Positions 1 to 9,030 of a stretch of 49,964 bases of DNA are shown here, one piece after another; the first letter of the stretch is position 1; each line of letters starts with the position of its first letter. The notes under the pieces were generated by a model. The model was not told where the DNA came from. It ran no database searches and worked only from the letters and a program-made list of their open reading frames with translations. The stretch spans positions 1 to 49,964 of the forward strand of contig QIJE01000026.1 in NCBI GenBank assembly GCA_003232385.1. The letters are read 5' to 3'. The translations under genes were made by a program, and so were the position numbers. This stretch comes from a bacterium (lineage in GTDB: Bacteria; SZUA-79; Acidulodesulfobacterales; Acidulodesulfobacteraceae).

Positions 1-584
1 ATTCCCTTATCGTAGTCGTTAAAATACGCGTTTCTCGAGCTCATTGCAAGCCCGCATTTTTCTCTAACCGTTTTTACCGGAATGACTTTTACGTCAAGGA
101 AAAAATCCTCCGCCGCCTTTCTAATCAATATGTATTGTTGATAATCCTTAAGTCCGAAAAAGGCGAAATTAGGCGTTATTATGCAAAACAGTTTCATTAC
201 TATAGTAAGCACACCCCTAAAGTGATCGGGCCTGAACAAACCGCAAAGCCGGTTGGAATACTCGGGATTAATCATAAACGTAGCACTATTTTCGACTATA
301 TCCGCCGTCGGATGAAATAGATATTTTATGCCTAAATTTTTTAATATTTCGACGTCCCTCTCGTAATCTCTCGGGTAGCTATCGTAATCTTCATCGGGAG
401 CAAATTGCATCGGGTTGACGAATATGGAAACGATCGCTTCGCCGTATTTTTTACCCTCTTCGATAAGCCTTATATGCCCTTCGTGAAGTTTGCCCATTGT
501 GGGAATAAAAGAAACCGATCTTGAAGACTTTTTTAAACCCCCGGAAATCCTCTTCATTTCGGCTATATTCGTTATTATTTTCAT
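1..584 (-). CDS. panC: Pantoate--beta-alanine ligase, C-terminus cut by window edge
   Basis: It joins pantoate and beta-alanine with ATP to make pantothenate, the last step of vitamin B5 synthesis, in the cytoplasm. The visible protein has the nucleotide-binding IPTMGKLHEGH segment (consensus PTMGxLHxGH), VNPMQF, the FFGLKDYQQ segment and SSRN, all in the family order. The ATG at 584 overlaps the TGA of the upstream amidohydrolase gene in an ATGA arrangement, which indicates translational coupling in one operon with panD, whose product supplies beta-alanine. About 194 codons are present; the family is about 280 residues, so the rest lies beyond the left edge. The frame has no stop up to the edge. 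Identification is secure from the motifs. Confidence 0.95.
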   Translation of the reverse strand, partial: MKIITNIAEMKRISGGLKKSSRSVSFIPTMGKLHEGHIRLIEEGKKYGEAIVSIFVNPMQFAPDEDYDSYPRDYERDVEILKNLGIKYLFHPTADIVENSATFMINPEYSNRLCGLFRPDHFRGVLTIVMKLFCIITPNFAFFGLKDYQQYILIRKAAEDFFLDVKVIPVKTVREKCGLAMSSRNAYFNDYDKG

Positions 585-1864
585 CGGATAACCCTTCCGT
601 TTATTATAACGTTGATTATATCTGTTTTTTTAAGCGACAATATAGTGTCATAAATATTACCCTCGTTTATTTCTATGTTTTTACCGACTTTAAAAACGAC
701 GAAATCACAGCTGCATGCAGATTTTAACATACCCGTAACATTCGGAAAAGAAAGCGCTCTCGCCCCATTGACCGTAGCCATCAAAAACAGGTCTTTAGAC
801 GAAACGTCGGCATGTATCTTTTTTGCATATCTAAGCTCATCTAGAATACTCAAAGACCTGTTTGAATATAGGCTGTCGGTCCCTATCGAGACTGAAATGC
901 CGCTCTCTAAAACCTTTTTTAACGGAAGCTTTTTTGAATTAAAAAAAGCATTGCTCCTCGGACAGTGAATTATGCCGGCTCCAGAATTTTTTATAATTTC
1001 GATATCTTCATCGTTAATCTCGTTGGCATGAATTATTGATACATCTTTATTTAAAATTTTTAAATAATTTAAATAAGATATGGGAGTCGAAAACGTCTTT
1101 GATGGTTTAGAAAATTTACTCAGCTTAAATGCCGGCAAAAGATTAACGGCAATATCCCCGCCCATATCGGATATGAATTGAGCTTCAGCCGAATGTTCCG
1201 ATGCGTGAACCACCATTTTAAGTCTTATTTTTAAATTTTCTTTTATTATCTCTTTAAACAATTTTTCCGAAACGGAATATACGGAATGGGGTGAGATACC
1301 GGCTGAAAAGTAACCCCCGTTTTCCTTGACGGTATTTACGTATCGCCTATAAAATACCTTAAATTCGCTTATTCTCTCAGGCGCGTAATCCGGGTCGATG
1401 CCTCTAATTTCGATAAACCCCTTAACCTTAGGGATAAGTTTAGACTTTAAAAGCAAATCGTCTGTATTATAGAATGAACCCTGCTCTATTATATCACCTA
1501 TAAGCGTAGTGCCGCTTTCAATAAAATCTTTAAACGCCTTCAGCCTAAGCCTATTTTTGGCGGCAACGTCAAGAGATTTTCTTCTCTCCGTTAAAGAAGC
1601 AACCCATTTAGAAAATATTTTAGGCGTTTTATCATCCGGCTTAAAGGTGAGGTCGGTATGGGTATGGGAGTTGATGATACCCGGTATAATCAGCGTTTTA
1701 AAACCCGATGTCGATTTATCGACAAATTGATTTCTGCCGCTATTTTTACGAACGGATAAAATTTTACCCGATGTCTCGTCCGCTATAAGTTCGCCGTTTT
1801 TTACAAATGGCGGAGAAGAAAAAGGCGATGTAAAAATATAATCGGCAAAATACTTCTTGACCAA
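581..1864 (-). CDS. Amidohydrolase of the TrzA/MtaD deaminase type
   Basis: This is a metal-dependent amidohydrolase of the group that deaminates adenosine- or aminofutalosine-type compounds and related purines or triazines. The N-terminal half carries the metal ligands in GIINSHTHTDLTF. HASEHSAEAQF, IHANEINDEDIEII and IGTDSLYSN supply the later His and Asp residues in family order. The length (427 aa) is typical. The start is a TTG two bases after the panD stop; its last four bases overlap panC. Lying between panD and panC suggests co-transcription, but no known pantothenate step needs it. S-adenosylhomocysteine or methylthioadenosine deaminase, or aminodeoxyfutalosine deaminase of the alternative menaquinone route, are the best alternatives; sequence alone does not choose between them. 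Confidence 0.8.
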   Translation of the reverse strand: MVKKYFADYIFTSPFSSPPFVKNGELIADETSGKILSVRKNSGRNQFVDKSTSGFKTLIIPGIINSHTHTDLTFKPDDKTPKIFSKWVASLTERRKSLDVAAKNRLRLKAFKDFIESGTTLIGDIIEQGSFYNTDDLLLKSKLIPKVKGFIEIRGIDPDYAPERISEFKVFYRRYVNTVKENGGYFSAGISPHSVYSVSEKLFKEIIKENLKIRLKMVVHASEHSAEAQFISDMGGDIAVNLLPAFKLSKFSKPSKTFSTPISYLNYLKILNKDVSIIHANEINDEDIEIIKNSGAGIIHCPRSNAFFNSKKLPLKKVLESGISVSIGTDSLYSNRSLSILDELRYAKKIHADVSSKDLFLMATVNGARALSFPNVTGMLKSACSCDFVVFKVGKNIEINEGNIYDTILSLKKTDIINVIINGRVIR

Positions 1865-1866
1865 AG

Positions 1867-2226
1867 CTATTTTACCGCATCTTTTATGCGGTTCTTTTCG
1901 TCAACGTAAATTAATGCGGGTTTAAAGTCATTTAGTTCGTCTTCATCATAAAGTCCAAAGGTAGCAATGATTATAATGTCTCCCGTCCGAACCAAACGAG
2001 AGGCCGCCCCGTTGACTATGACGTCTCCGGAATGTCCGACGGAGGGAATCGCATATGTCTCTAATCGATTGCCGTTATTTATATCCCAGATGTTAACCTT
2101 TTCGTAAGGAAGAATGCGGGCTTTTTCCAACAGATCCTCGTCAATGGAGATAGAACCCTCATACTCAAGATTTGCATCCGTTACTTTAGCCCTGTGAATC
2201 TTAGATTTGAGTAATATTCTATACAT
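1867..2226 (-). CDS. panD: Aspartate 1-decarboxylase
   Basis: It decarboxylates L-aspartate to beta-alanine for pantothenate synthesis. The proenzyme cleaves itself between Gly and Ser to create the pyruvoyl cofactor, and the YEGS site is visible near residue 23-26 (LEYEGSISID). Other family signatures are the opening MYRILLKSKIHRAKVT, the VNGAASR segment and IIIATF. The length of 119 aa is normal. It is separated from the preceding nucleotidyltransferase gene by 27 bases and from the following amidohydrolase gene by 2 bases, so it looks like part of one minus-strand operon that ends in panC. Confidence 0.96.
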   Translation of the reverse strand: MYRILLKSKIHRAKVTDANLEYEGSISIDEDLLEKARILPYEKVNIWDINNGNRLETYAIPSVGHSGDVIVNGAASRLVRTGDIIIIATFGLYDEDELNDFKPALIYVDEKNRIKDAVK

Positions 2227-2253
2227 AATGCCATATATATATTATCTTTATAT

Positions 2254-3081
2254 TTAACAGGCGTTATCTCTGCAGATTTTCATAACGTCGCTTTTAATCT
2301 CCATCTCCATTTCTTCGCGTATTTTGGCTGTTTTTTCCTCTAACAAATCTATTTTGCTCTCAACGGAAGCACTCAATATGCCGCTCATTTTTTCTTGAAT
2401 AATTTCCATATAGTCATCCTTAGAAATCTTCTTCTCGTTTATCTCCAATAAATAATCTTCAAAATCCTTATAGACGGAATTTCTGCTTACCGCAAAAGAA
2501 AATTCGCCGGTTTTAACGTAATTATCCAATAAGAAAAGGATCCTTAGGGAGTTTATCGCCTCTTTAATATCGTATCCGTGTGTTTCTTTGTATTTTAAGG
2601 TATTAGAGGTATATAATCCCTTTTCCACATTTAATTTCTTGTTGCCGGCTATACCCGTAAGGGCATTGAGATTTCTCCTGAAATTTATTAATATAAAATT
2701 TTTTACCATATTAAGCATTTGCGAATTTTTTATTTTTAAGACTTTAGAGTCCTTAACTTCAAAAATAGTTTCGCAAATTATAGGCTCTATAAATTTTACA
2801 TTGCCTTTCATTGCATGACCGATATACTCGTTTATCGGCGTTATAAAGTAATCGTACTCCTTTTCTATAACGGAAAATCTCTCAAATTTATTATTATAAA
2901 AATTATCGAATGTCGGATAATAAACGATACAAAAATCGATATCGCTTTTATCGGTCTGCAAATTATAATTCATAGAACCGTAAAAACAGATAAAAGCAAT
3001 ATTTAGGTTTGAAACCTTTTTTTCTATGATGTCCTTAAATACTTGAGATTCCGCAAAAGCATCGAAACCGTTAAAATTCAT
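2254..3081 (-). CDS. Predicted nucleotidyltransferase (Pol beta superfamily, YcgL/RlaP-like)
   Basis: The N-terminal third has the nucleotidyltransferase signature FYGSMNYNL followed by KSDIDFCIVYYP, i.e. the GS and DxD motifs that bind the nucleotide and metal. Most of the remaining sequence is helical and rich in Lys, Glu and Ile, with no further domain I recognise. The layout resembles the lone predicted nucleotidyltransferases also found in phages (COG3541-like), which are distinct from the small MNT toxins because of the long C-terminal part. It is the first gene of the minus-strand group leading into panD, 27 bases away. The substrate is unknown. Confidence 0.65.
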   Translation of the reverse strand: MNFNGFDAFAESQVFKDIIEKKVSNLNIAFICFYGSMNYNLQTDKSDIDFCIVYYPTFDNFYNNKFERFSVIEKEYDYFITPINEYIGHAMKGNVKFIEPIICETIFEVKDSKVLKIKNSQMLNMVKNFILINFRRNLNALTGIAGNKKLNVEKGLYTSNTLKYKETHGYDIKEAINSLRILFLLDNYVKTGEFSFAVSRNSVYKDFEDYLLEINEKKISKDDYMEIIQEKMSGILSASVESKIDLLEEKTAKIREEMEMEIKSDVMKICRDNAC

Positions 3082-3229
3082 TTATTGCCTTTTTATTAAT
3101 TCGCAGGATTTGCGAGATATTTTTTTGATTTGATTTCTGTTAATTTTATTATTTATGACTATATTATACTACAATGAGAAGTCGGGTGTCAAAGCAAAAA
3201 TAGACGCTGCACCGTCTCCCCGCATTGCG

Positions 3230-4711
3230 CTAAGCCCATTTAAGCGATTTAGATACCGCCTTTTTCCACATGCCGTAATAGTTCTTCCTAATTTTATCGT
3301 CCATAGCAGGATTATATGATTTCTCTATTTTTTTGAGATTATAAAAACTGCGTGCAGTCCAAAAACCCGTAGTTGTCGCACTTAAGCCGGCAATCCCGAG
3401 AGCGGTCATTTCCGTAAAAAATGTTTTTTCGACAACCATATTTAGAATATCGGATTGAAACTGCATCAAAAAATCGTTTTCACTTGCCTTTCCGTCGACC
3501 CTCAACTTATACCCGGATAAATTAATCTCACCCCCGAGGGCATTTTTAAACTCTGCAATAACATCCATAGTCTGATATGCCAACGATTCCAACGCCGCCC
3601 TTACAATATGATCTTTAGTGGCGGCACCGGTTAAACCTATAATGAGAGCCCTCGCATCTGCATCCCATAAAGGAGCTCCGAGACCGGTTAGTGCAGGGAC
3701 AAAATAAACCCCGCCGTTAGAATCCAATTTTTTTGCAATATCGGAAGATTCGCCCAAGGAGTTTATAAAATTCAAATTATCTTTTACATAGCGAATAATG
3801 GAGCCACCGGTAAAAATGCTGCCCTCTAAGGCATAATGCGGCAGTTTATCTATTTTCCAGGCAATCGTCGAAACCAACTTATCGGAGTCATAAATCTTGC
3901 CTCCGGTTTCAATCATAACAAACAGCCCCGTCCCGTAGGTATTTTTTATAATGCTTTTTTCAAAACCGCAGCGCGCGAAAAGCGAAGCCTGCTGATCGCC
4001 TAAAATCCCGATTATCGGCAAGGACTTTCCGGTTATTATTTTTTCCGCATATCCGAAATTAAAATTACTGTCATAAACTTTCGGGAGAATCGACTCGGAA
4101 ACGCCGAAAATTTTAAGAAGCTCCGCGTCATAATCCAACGTCTTTATATTGTACAATAATGTTCTTGAAGCATTAGAATGATCCGTTGCATGGATTTTTC
4201 CACCCGTCAGGTGCCATAAAACCCAGCTATCGACGGTTCCAAAGGCTATTTCTCCTTTTTCAACCGAGTTTTTAACACCGGCAACGTTATCCGTTATCCA
4301 CTTAATTTTAGTCGCGGAAAAATACGGGTCCAAAAATAAACCCGTTTTTTCTTTCACGAGTTTGCCGTATTCGGATAAGTCCCTGCAAATATTAGCCGTT
4401 CTCCTGCACTGCCAATTTATCGCATTATAAACCGGTTTTCCCGTTTTTCTGTTCCACAATATTACGGTTTCTCGTTGATTCGTAATTCCTATAGACGTAA
4501 TTTCATAAGAGCTGCATTTTTCAATTATTTCTTTAAGGACTTTGACAGCCGAATTTAAGATATCGTACGGATTTTGTTCGACCCATGCGGGTTTAGAATG
4601 AATCGGAAAAAATTCAGAATACGAAGCGCAAATAACATCGGCGTTTTTATCGAAAGCAATTGCCCTGCTTCCGGTTGTACCGAGGTCTAATGCGATTACC
4701 GTTTTTTCCAT
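3230..4711 (-). CDS. glpK: Glycerol kinase
   Basis: A FGGY-family sugar kinase that phosphorylates glycerol to glycerol 3-phosphate. The N-terminal ALDLGTTGSRAIAFD is the phosphate-binding motif, ITNQRETVILWNRKTGKP and INWQCRRT are glycerol-kinase specific, and the C-terminal half has TGLGAPLWDADARA and the adenosine-binding segment. The length of 493 aa matches the family (about 500). It is 9 bases downstream of rsmA in the tsaD-rsmA-glpK run. No glycerol facilitator or glycerol-3-phosphate dehydrogenase lies in the window, so its role may be phospholipid precursor supply as much as glycerol use. Confidence 0.95.
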   Translation of the reverse strand: MEKTVIALDLGTTGSRAIAFDKNADVICASYSEFFPIHSKPAWVEQNPYDILNSAVKVLKEIIEKCSSYEITSIGITNQRETVILWNRKTGKPVYNAINWQCRRTANICRDLSEYGKLVKEKTGLFLDPYFSATKIKWITDNVAGVKNSVEKGEIAFGTVDSWVLWHLTGGKIHATDHSNASRTLLYNIKTLDYDAELLKIFGVSESILPKVYDSNFNFGYAEKIITGKSLPIIGILGDQQASLFARCGFEKSIIKNTYGTGLFVMIETGGKIYDSDKLVSTIAWKIDKLPHYALEGSIFTGGSIIRYVKDNLNFINSLGESSDIAKKLDSNGGVYFVPALTGLGAPLWDADARALIIGLTGAATKDHIVRAALESLAYQTMDVIAEFKNALGGEINLSGYKLRVDGKASENDFLMQFQSDILNMVVEKTFFTEMTALGIAGLSATTTGFWTARSFYNLKKIEKSYNPAMDDKIRKNYYGMWKKAVSKSLKWA

Positions 4712-4720
4712 AGAATGATT

Positions 4721-5572
4721 TTATCCCCTGTTCTTTAAATAGTCGTCGTACCCCTTTGCGGCATTTATAAATTCTACCGTTGTCAACTCCTGTGGTCTTT
4801 TGTTTAAATCTATATTTAATTCCGTAAAAATTTTATTTTTTATGTCCGGAGGCATTTCAAAAAAAGATGCATATATCGAATTTTTAAGTTTTTTTCTCCT
4901 ACATTTAAAAGTTTGATGGACAAAATGGCTAAAAAACGGTGTGTTTGCCGCCCATATAAAATCTTTATCGGCATGATATCTCGGATTTAGCCTCAAAACG
5001 GTCGAGTCGACCTTGGGGGCCGGATTGAAATTGGATTTGTCAACGTCTAAAAGCTTAGTTATTTCAAAATTTATATCCATTATTACGCTTAAGGCTCCTC
5101 TTTGCGAGTCATTCTCTTTAGCGCATAGTCTTCCGGCAAATTCTTTCTGAAACATAAGCGTTAAATCTGCAATGACTTCCTTCTCCCGTATAAATCTATC
5201 CATAATGGGACTGGAAATTTCATATGGAAGGTTAGAAACCACCCTTATTTTAGGAGATAGTTTAAAACTTAAGCCCCTATAATCATACTTTAAGGCGTCT
5301 TCGTTTACAATATTTATTCCGTTATGCTTCGTATTATTAATACTATCGCTAATATGAAATTTTCCCTTAATAAAATTAAAGTAGAAGGGGTCTATCTCAA
5401 TCATCGTAAACGTTTTTGTATTTCCGATAATCAATTCCGTCAGTATGCCCTCTCCAGGACCTATTTCAAGAACGTCGTCTTCAGCGGAAAAATTGCAGAT
5501 GTCTATAATATTCCGCGCTATTTTCTTATTTATTAAAAAATTCTGCCCTAAAACCGCTTTTCTATAACTCAT
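4721..5572 (-). CDS. rsmA: 16S rRNA dimethyladenosine transferase
   Basis: It dimethylates two adjacent adenines near the 3' end of 16S rRNA, using S-adenosylmethionine, during small-subunit assembly. Motifs are the opening LGQNFLINKKIARNII, the SAM loop VLEIGPGEGILTELI, the catalytic VSNLPYEISSPI (NLPY), and FKCRRKKLKNS near the C-terminus. I place the start at the ATG at 5572, where it overlaps the tsaD TGA as ATGA; a start at 5581 would add three residues. This gives 283 aa, normal for the family. It is translationally coupled to tsaD upstream and followed closely by glpK. Confidence 0.95.
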   Translation of the reverse strand: MSYRKAVLGQNFLINKKIARNIIDICNFSAEDDVLEIGPGEGILTELIIGNTKTFTMIEIDPFYFNFIKGKFHISDSINNTKHNGINIVNEDALKYDYRGLSFKLSPKIRVVSNLPYEISSPIMDRFIREKEVIADLTLMFQKEFAGRLCAKENDSQRGALSVIMDINFEITKLLDVDKSNFNPAPKVDSTVLRLNPRYHADKDFIWAANTPFFSHFVHQTFKCRRKKLKNSIYASFFEMPPDIKNKIFTELNIDLNKRPQELTTVEFINAAKGYDDYLKNRG

Positions 5573-6609
5573 AATTCCCATGAAGAATCTGCATTAATAT
5601 TTAAAAACTCTTCTTTATTTTTGACCGGGTCTATAGCCTGTTTAAAAAAACCGGCATATCCTATCATTGCGGCATTATCGGCGGAAAGAGAAATGGACGG
5701 GAAAAGTACTTTTACCCCCTTCTTCCTTTCGTATTCCGCAAAAATAGTCCTTATTCTCGAATTTGCGGAAACACCCCCCGAAACGATTACGTTATCTATT
5801 TCATACATATCGCAGGTATCTGCAATTTTTTTATAAAGAACCTTTGCTACCGCCTCCCTGACGGATGCCGCAATATCGCAAATAGTATCTTGCTTTATTT
5901 TGCCGGGACCGCCGAGGTTATTTATCGTAGAAATAACGGCGGTTTTAAGCCCGCTAAAACTCATATCAAGATTATGACTGTGCAGCATGGGGAGGGGGAA
6001 TTTAAATGCATCTTTGTCGCCTTTTTCTGCAAGCTTGTCGATAGTTCCACCCCCGGGGTAACCGAATCCGAGATGATTGGAGACCTTGTCGAAAAGCTCT
6101 CCACAGGCGTCGTCTCTTGTCCTGCCGACAAGCTTTATGTCCGAATGAGATTTTACGAGATAAATATGCGTATGCCCTCCTGAAATAACCAATGCAATAA
6201 AAGGAAATATTTCCGGATTTTCTAAAAAAGGACTAAATATATGCCCCTCTATATGGTTTACCTTGACTAACGGAATATTCAACGCAAAAGATAAGGTTTT
6301 TGCTTCCATAAGCCCTATGAGCAACGAACCTATAAGCCCCGGACCCGTTGTTGCCGATATAATATTTACATGCTTTAAATTTACTCCGGATTCCTCAAGC
6401 GCAATTCTTAATGCCGGCAGAGAGGCTTTAACATGATTCCTTGAAGCAAGCTCGGGAACTACGCCGCCGTAAATGCCGTGTACAAAATCCTGCGAATAAA
6501 TTATATTAGAAAGTATCTTTACGCCTCTCTCGTTTTTTAGAAGAACGGAACACGAAAAATCATCGCAACTGGATTCAAATGCCAAGTTAATAATTTCAGT
6601 ATTATTCAT
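5569..6609 (-). CDS. tsaD: tRNA N6-threonylcarbamoyladenosine synthase subunit TsaD
   Basis: TsaD transfers threonylcarbamoyl to A37 of tRNAs that read ANN codons, working with TsaB and TsaE. The metal-binding histidines appear in VNHIEGHIFSPF, preceded by ELASRNHVKASLP and followed by VISGGHTHIYLV; FDKVSNHLGFGYPGG and IVSGGVSANSRIR are also family signatures. The N-terminal ESSCDD is a slight variant of the usual ESSCDE. The start is taken at the ATG at 6609 rather than the TTG just before it, giving about 346 aa, the normal length. It heads the tsaD-rsmA-glpK group. Confidence 0.96.
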   Translation of the reverse strand: MNNTEIINLAFESSCDDFSCSVLLKNERGVKILSNIIYSQDFVHGIYGGVVPELASRNHVKASLPALRIALEESGVNLKHVNIISATTGPGLIGSLLIGLMEAKTLSFALNIPLVKVNHIEGHIFSPFLENPEIFPFIALVISGGHTHIYLVKSHSDIKLVGRTRDDACGELFDKVSNHLGFGYPGGGTIDKLAEKGDKDAFKFPLPMLHSHNLDMSFSGLKTAVISTINNLGGPGKIKQDTICDIAASVREAVAKVLYKKIADTCDMYEIDNVIVSGGVSANSRIRTIFAEYERKKGVKVLFPSISLSADNAAMIGYAGFFKQAIDPVKNKEEFLNINADSSWEL

Positions 6610-6643
6610 CAACCGTTAAATAATATTTAATACTTCTCTTTTT

Positions 6644-7462
6644 TTATTTAGAAAGCCCTTTGAGCGCCTTCGCAGAAAGTTCGGCGGCTTTTGTTCCGGA
6701 ATAATTAGAGATAACCTGACGAAATAAAATAGCGGCGTCGGATGGATCGGAAACCTTAAAAAAACCTACTCCCTGAAGGTATATAGCCATAGGAACATTG
6801 TGATTCTTCGGATAAACCTGAGAAAACTTATGGAATTCAAGTATCGAAACGGGGTACTTTTTCAGGTTAAAATTTGCCCGGGCTTGATAGAAGAAGGCAT
6901 CCGCCGTATAAGCGGATTGCGGATACTTATTTATAAATTTATTTAACGCCTTAATTGCTTTTGTATAATTTTTTTTATTGTAAACAGACATGGCCTTTTT
7001 AAAATCAAGCTCCGTTAAATTTTCTTTTTTTACGACAGGTGCTTTCTCTATCTTTTTTGCGATAACCTTTTTCGGCAAAACAGGTTGTGTTTCAGCCGGC
7101 TTTGGTAATTTCACCAATTTCCTATTGACGATTAAGCGATACTCTTCAAATTTTTTCTGTAAAATACCGAGATTATGAGATTCTTTTTCATATTTTCCGT
7201 AAATGTCGCTGACTTTAGAGTTTAAACCGGATATCTGCACCCCGTGTTTCGCCAAATTTAATTGCACTCCATGGAGCTCTTGCTCTAAATATTTATTATT
7301 TTGCGACAACTTAGCCGTTTTTTTATTAAGCATTTTTACCTGAATATTTAAGTGGCGCACCATGTCCGGTTCTATGGGCGTGCAACCGGATAAGGCAAAT
7401 GAAACAAGCAACAAAGAAGTTATGGTGAAAATAGAAACCTTAAAAATATTTTTACGATTCAT
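6644..7462 (-). CDS. cpoB: CpoB/YbgF-like Tol-associated periplasmic TPR protein, predicted lipoprotein
   Basis: CpoB is the periplasmic protein at the end of tol-pal operons that coordinates peptidoglycan synthesis with outer-membrane constriction. The start ATG at 7462 has an AGGGGAA ribosome site. The N-terminus is a signal sequence ending in a lipobox (FALSGCTP), so this copy looks lipid-anchored, whereas many CpoB proteins are soluble. A coiled-coil stretch follows (about residues 35-110), then a linker rich in Pro and Lys, then tetratricopeptide repeats from about residue 150 (KAMSVYNKKNYTKAIKALNKF, then YPQSAYTADAFFYQARANF). It is the last gene of the tol operon, directly after tolB with no pal between them. 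Confidence 0.85.
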   Translation of the reverse strand: MNRKNIFKVSIFTITSLLLVSFALSGCTPIEPDMVRHLNIQVKMLNKKTAKLSQNNKYLEQELHGVQLNLAKHGVQISGLNSKVSDIYGKYEKESHNLGILQKKFEEYRLIVNRKLVKLPKPAETQPVLPKKVIAKKIEKAPVVKKENLTELDFKKAMSVYNKKNYTKAIKALNKFINKYPQSAYTADAFFYQARANFNLKKYPVSILEFHKFSQVYPKNHNVPMAIYLQGVGFFKVSDPSDAAILFRQVISNYSGTKAAELSAKALKGLSK

Positions 7463-7603
7463 AACTTGTTCCCCTATAAAAACAATTATATATATATTAT
7501 CTGCATAATTACATGCGATATGCACGGCTGTACATAGACCACACTATATTAAATCTATCATATAAAGCGATATTTTTCAATAAATCAGATGGCAAATTCA
7601 ATA

Positions 7604-8959
7604 TCAATAGAGCGACTTTAGCGTCCATCCGGCATCGGAATAATTTTGCATCTCCGGAAATATTTCCGGCATAAACCTAACCATACCGCTTCCGTTAATG
7701 TCTATCATGTACAACTCCTGCCTTCCCTCCGTCTCGGTATTGAAGGTAATAATTCTTGAATCCCTCGTCCATGCCGGATGTTCCGCGCTGTAAAGAGTGT
7801 TTGTTATCCGCCTTTCGCCTGAACCGTCCGGGTTCATGATATATACCTGAAGAACTCCGTTTACAAAAGAATCGAAGGCTATTTTTTTACCGTTCGGCGA
7901 CCATGCGGGACTCGTATTGTAATAACTGCGATTATAGGTAATTCTATGCTGATTGCTGCCGTCTGAATTCATAACGTAGATTTGAGGACTACCCCCCCGA
8001 TCGGAAACAAAGGCTATCCTATTTCCGCTCGGAGAAAACGACGGAGAAATATTTATGCCCTCCATATCGGTTAATCTTTTCAGGTCTTTCCCGTCCGGAC
8101 GTATGGTATAAATCTCGGTATCATAGTGATTAGGGGTAAGCGCGATTGCCAATTCATTACCCTTAGGCGACCAGCTCACGTAATCGGCCGGCCCCGGAAG
8201 GTTCATTTTTTCAGTAATCCCGGATGCAAGATTTTTTATAAAAATAGCGGGATCTCCGTCTTTGAATGAAATATATGCAACCCTATCGCCGCTCGGCGAG
8301 GGAGAAGGAAAAATATTTATTGTTTTGTCGCTCGTAATTCTTTTTACCTTGTGTCCCCCGAAATTCATCATAAAAATATTCTTGGAACCATTATTTTCTC
8401 CCACAAAAAACACCTTCGTAGTAAACGGTCCGTTTATACCAGTTAAAAACTTTACTACGCCGTCGGCAAATTCGTTCGCAAGAAATCTATATTGACCGTC
8501 CGTGCCTTCGAGTTTTTCGGAAAACAGCAACCTCCTTGTATATATGCTTATAAGATTAGCTTTCATTTTTATAATACCGTCCGAGGTTTCATACTCACCC
8601 CTTATCAAATACTGAACATTCAATACGCTCCAATCGGAATAGATTACCATAGAAGCATTTACCGGCGCCTTTTGAGGATTTTCAAGATACAAAAGCGGGT
8701 TTACTGTATGAAAGTATCCTATTACCGAAAGGTCGCGCCTTATTATGCGGGCTATCTTTTTTGCGATATTTTGATGCTGCCCGTAAGTAGAATTATTTTT
8801 AAAATCCGGCACGGCAACGCGAATTTTTTTAATTCCGACGGCATAAATATTTATATACACCTTTCCATAAGAGTTTACCGGAGATAAAAAAAATAAACCG
8901 CAAGAAAATAACAGCAATAAGAGACCGGAATATAAACCCGAACGTTTCAATTTATCCAT
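7604..8959 (-). CDS. tolB: Tol-Pal system protein TolB
   Basis: TolB is the periplasmic beta-propeller protein that normally shuttles between TolA and Pal. An N-terminal signal sequence (LYSGLLLLLFSCGLFFLSP) precedes the TolB N-domain (IRVAVPDFKN, then a DLSVIGYF segment). From about residue 190 there are repeated propeller blades with SPSPSGDRVAYISF, SFSPSGNRIAFVSDRGG and PAWSPNGKKIAFDSF. The length of 451 aa is typical. It follows the TolA-like gene after a 71-base gap and precedes cpoB. No OmpA-like Pal gene is present, so its usual outer-membrane partner must be encoded elsewhere or replaced. Confidence 0.94.
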   Translation of the reverse strand: MDKLKRSGLYSGLLLLLFSCGLFFLSPVNSYGKVYINIYAVGIKKIRVAVPDFKNNSTYGQHQNIAKKIARIIRRDLSVIGYFHTVNPLLYLENPQKAPVNASMVIYSDWSVLNVQYLIRGEYETSDGIIKMKANLISIYTRRLLFSEKLEGTDGQYRFLANEFADGVVKFLTGINGPFTTKVFFVGENNGSKNIFMMNFGGHKVKRITSDKTINIFPSPSPSGDRVAYISFKDGDPAIFIKNLASGITEKMNLPGPADYVSWSPKGNELAIALTPNHYDTEIYTIRPDGKDLKRLTDMEGINISPSFSPSGNRIAFVSDRGGSPQIYVMNSDGSNQHRITYNRSYYNTSPAWSPNGKKIAFDSFVNGVLQVYIMNPDGSGERRITNTLYSAEHPAWTRDSRIITFNTETEGRQELYMIDINGSGMVRFMPEIFPEMQNYSDAGWTLKSLY

Positions 8960-9030
8960 ATTGTTCCCCTTTTATTTGTCGTATTGTACGATATATATCG
9001 TATCATATTCATGAATTAATTTACGATCTG

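Noticed and set aside
8492-8887. 131-codon plus-strand frame opposite tolB
   Set aside because: tolB is certain on the other strand, and this frame gives an improbable Tyr/Ile/Arg-rich sequence.
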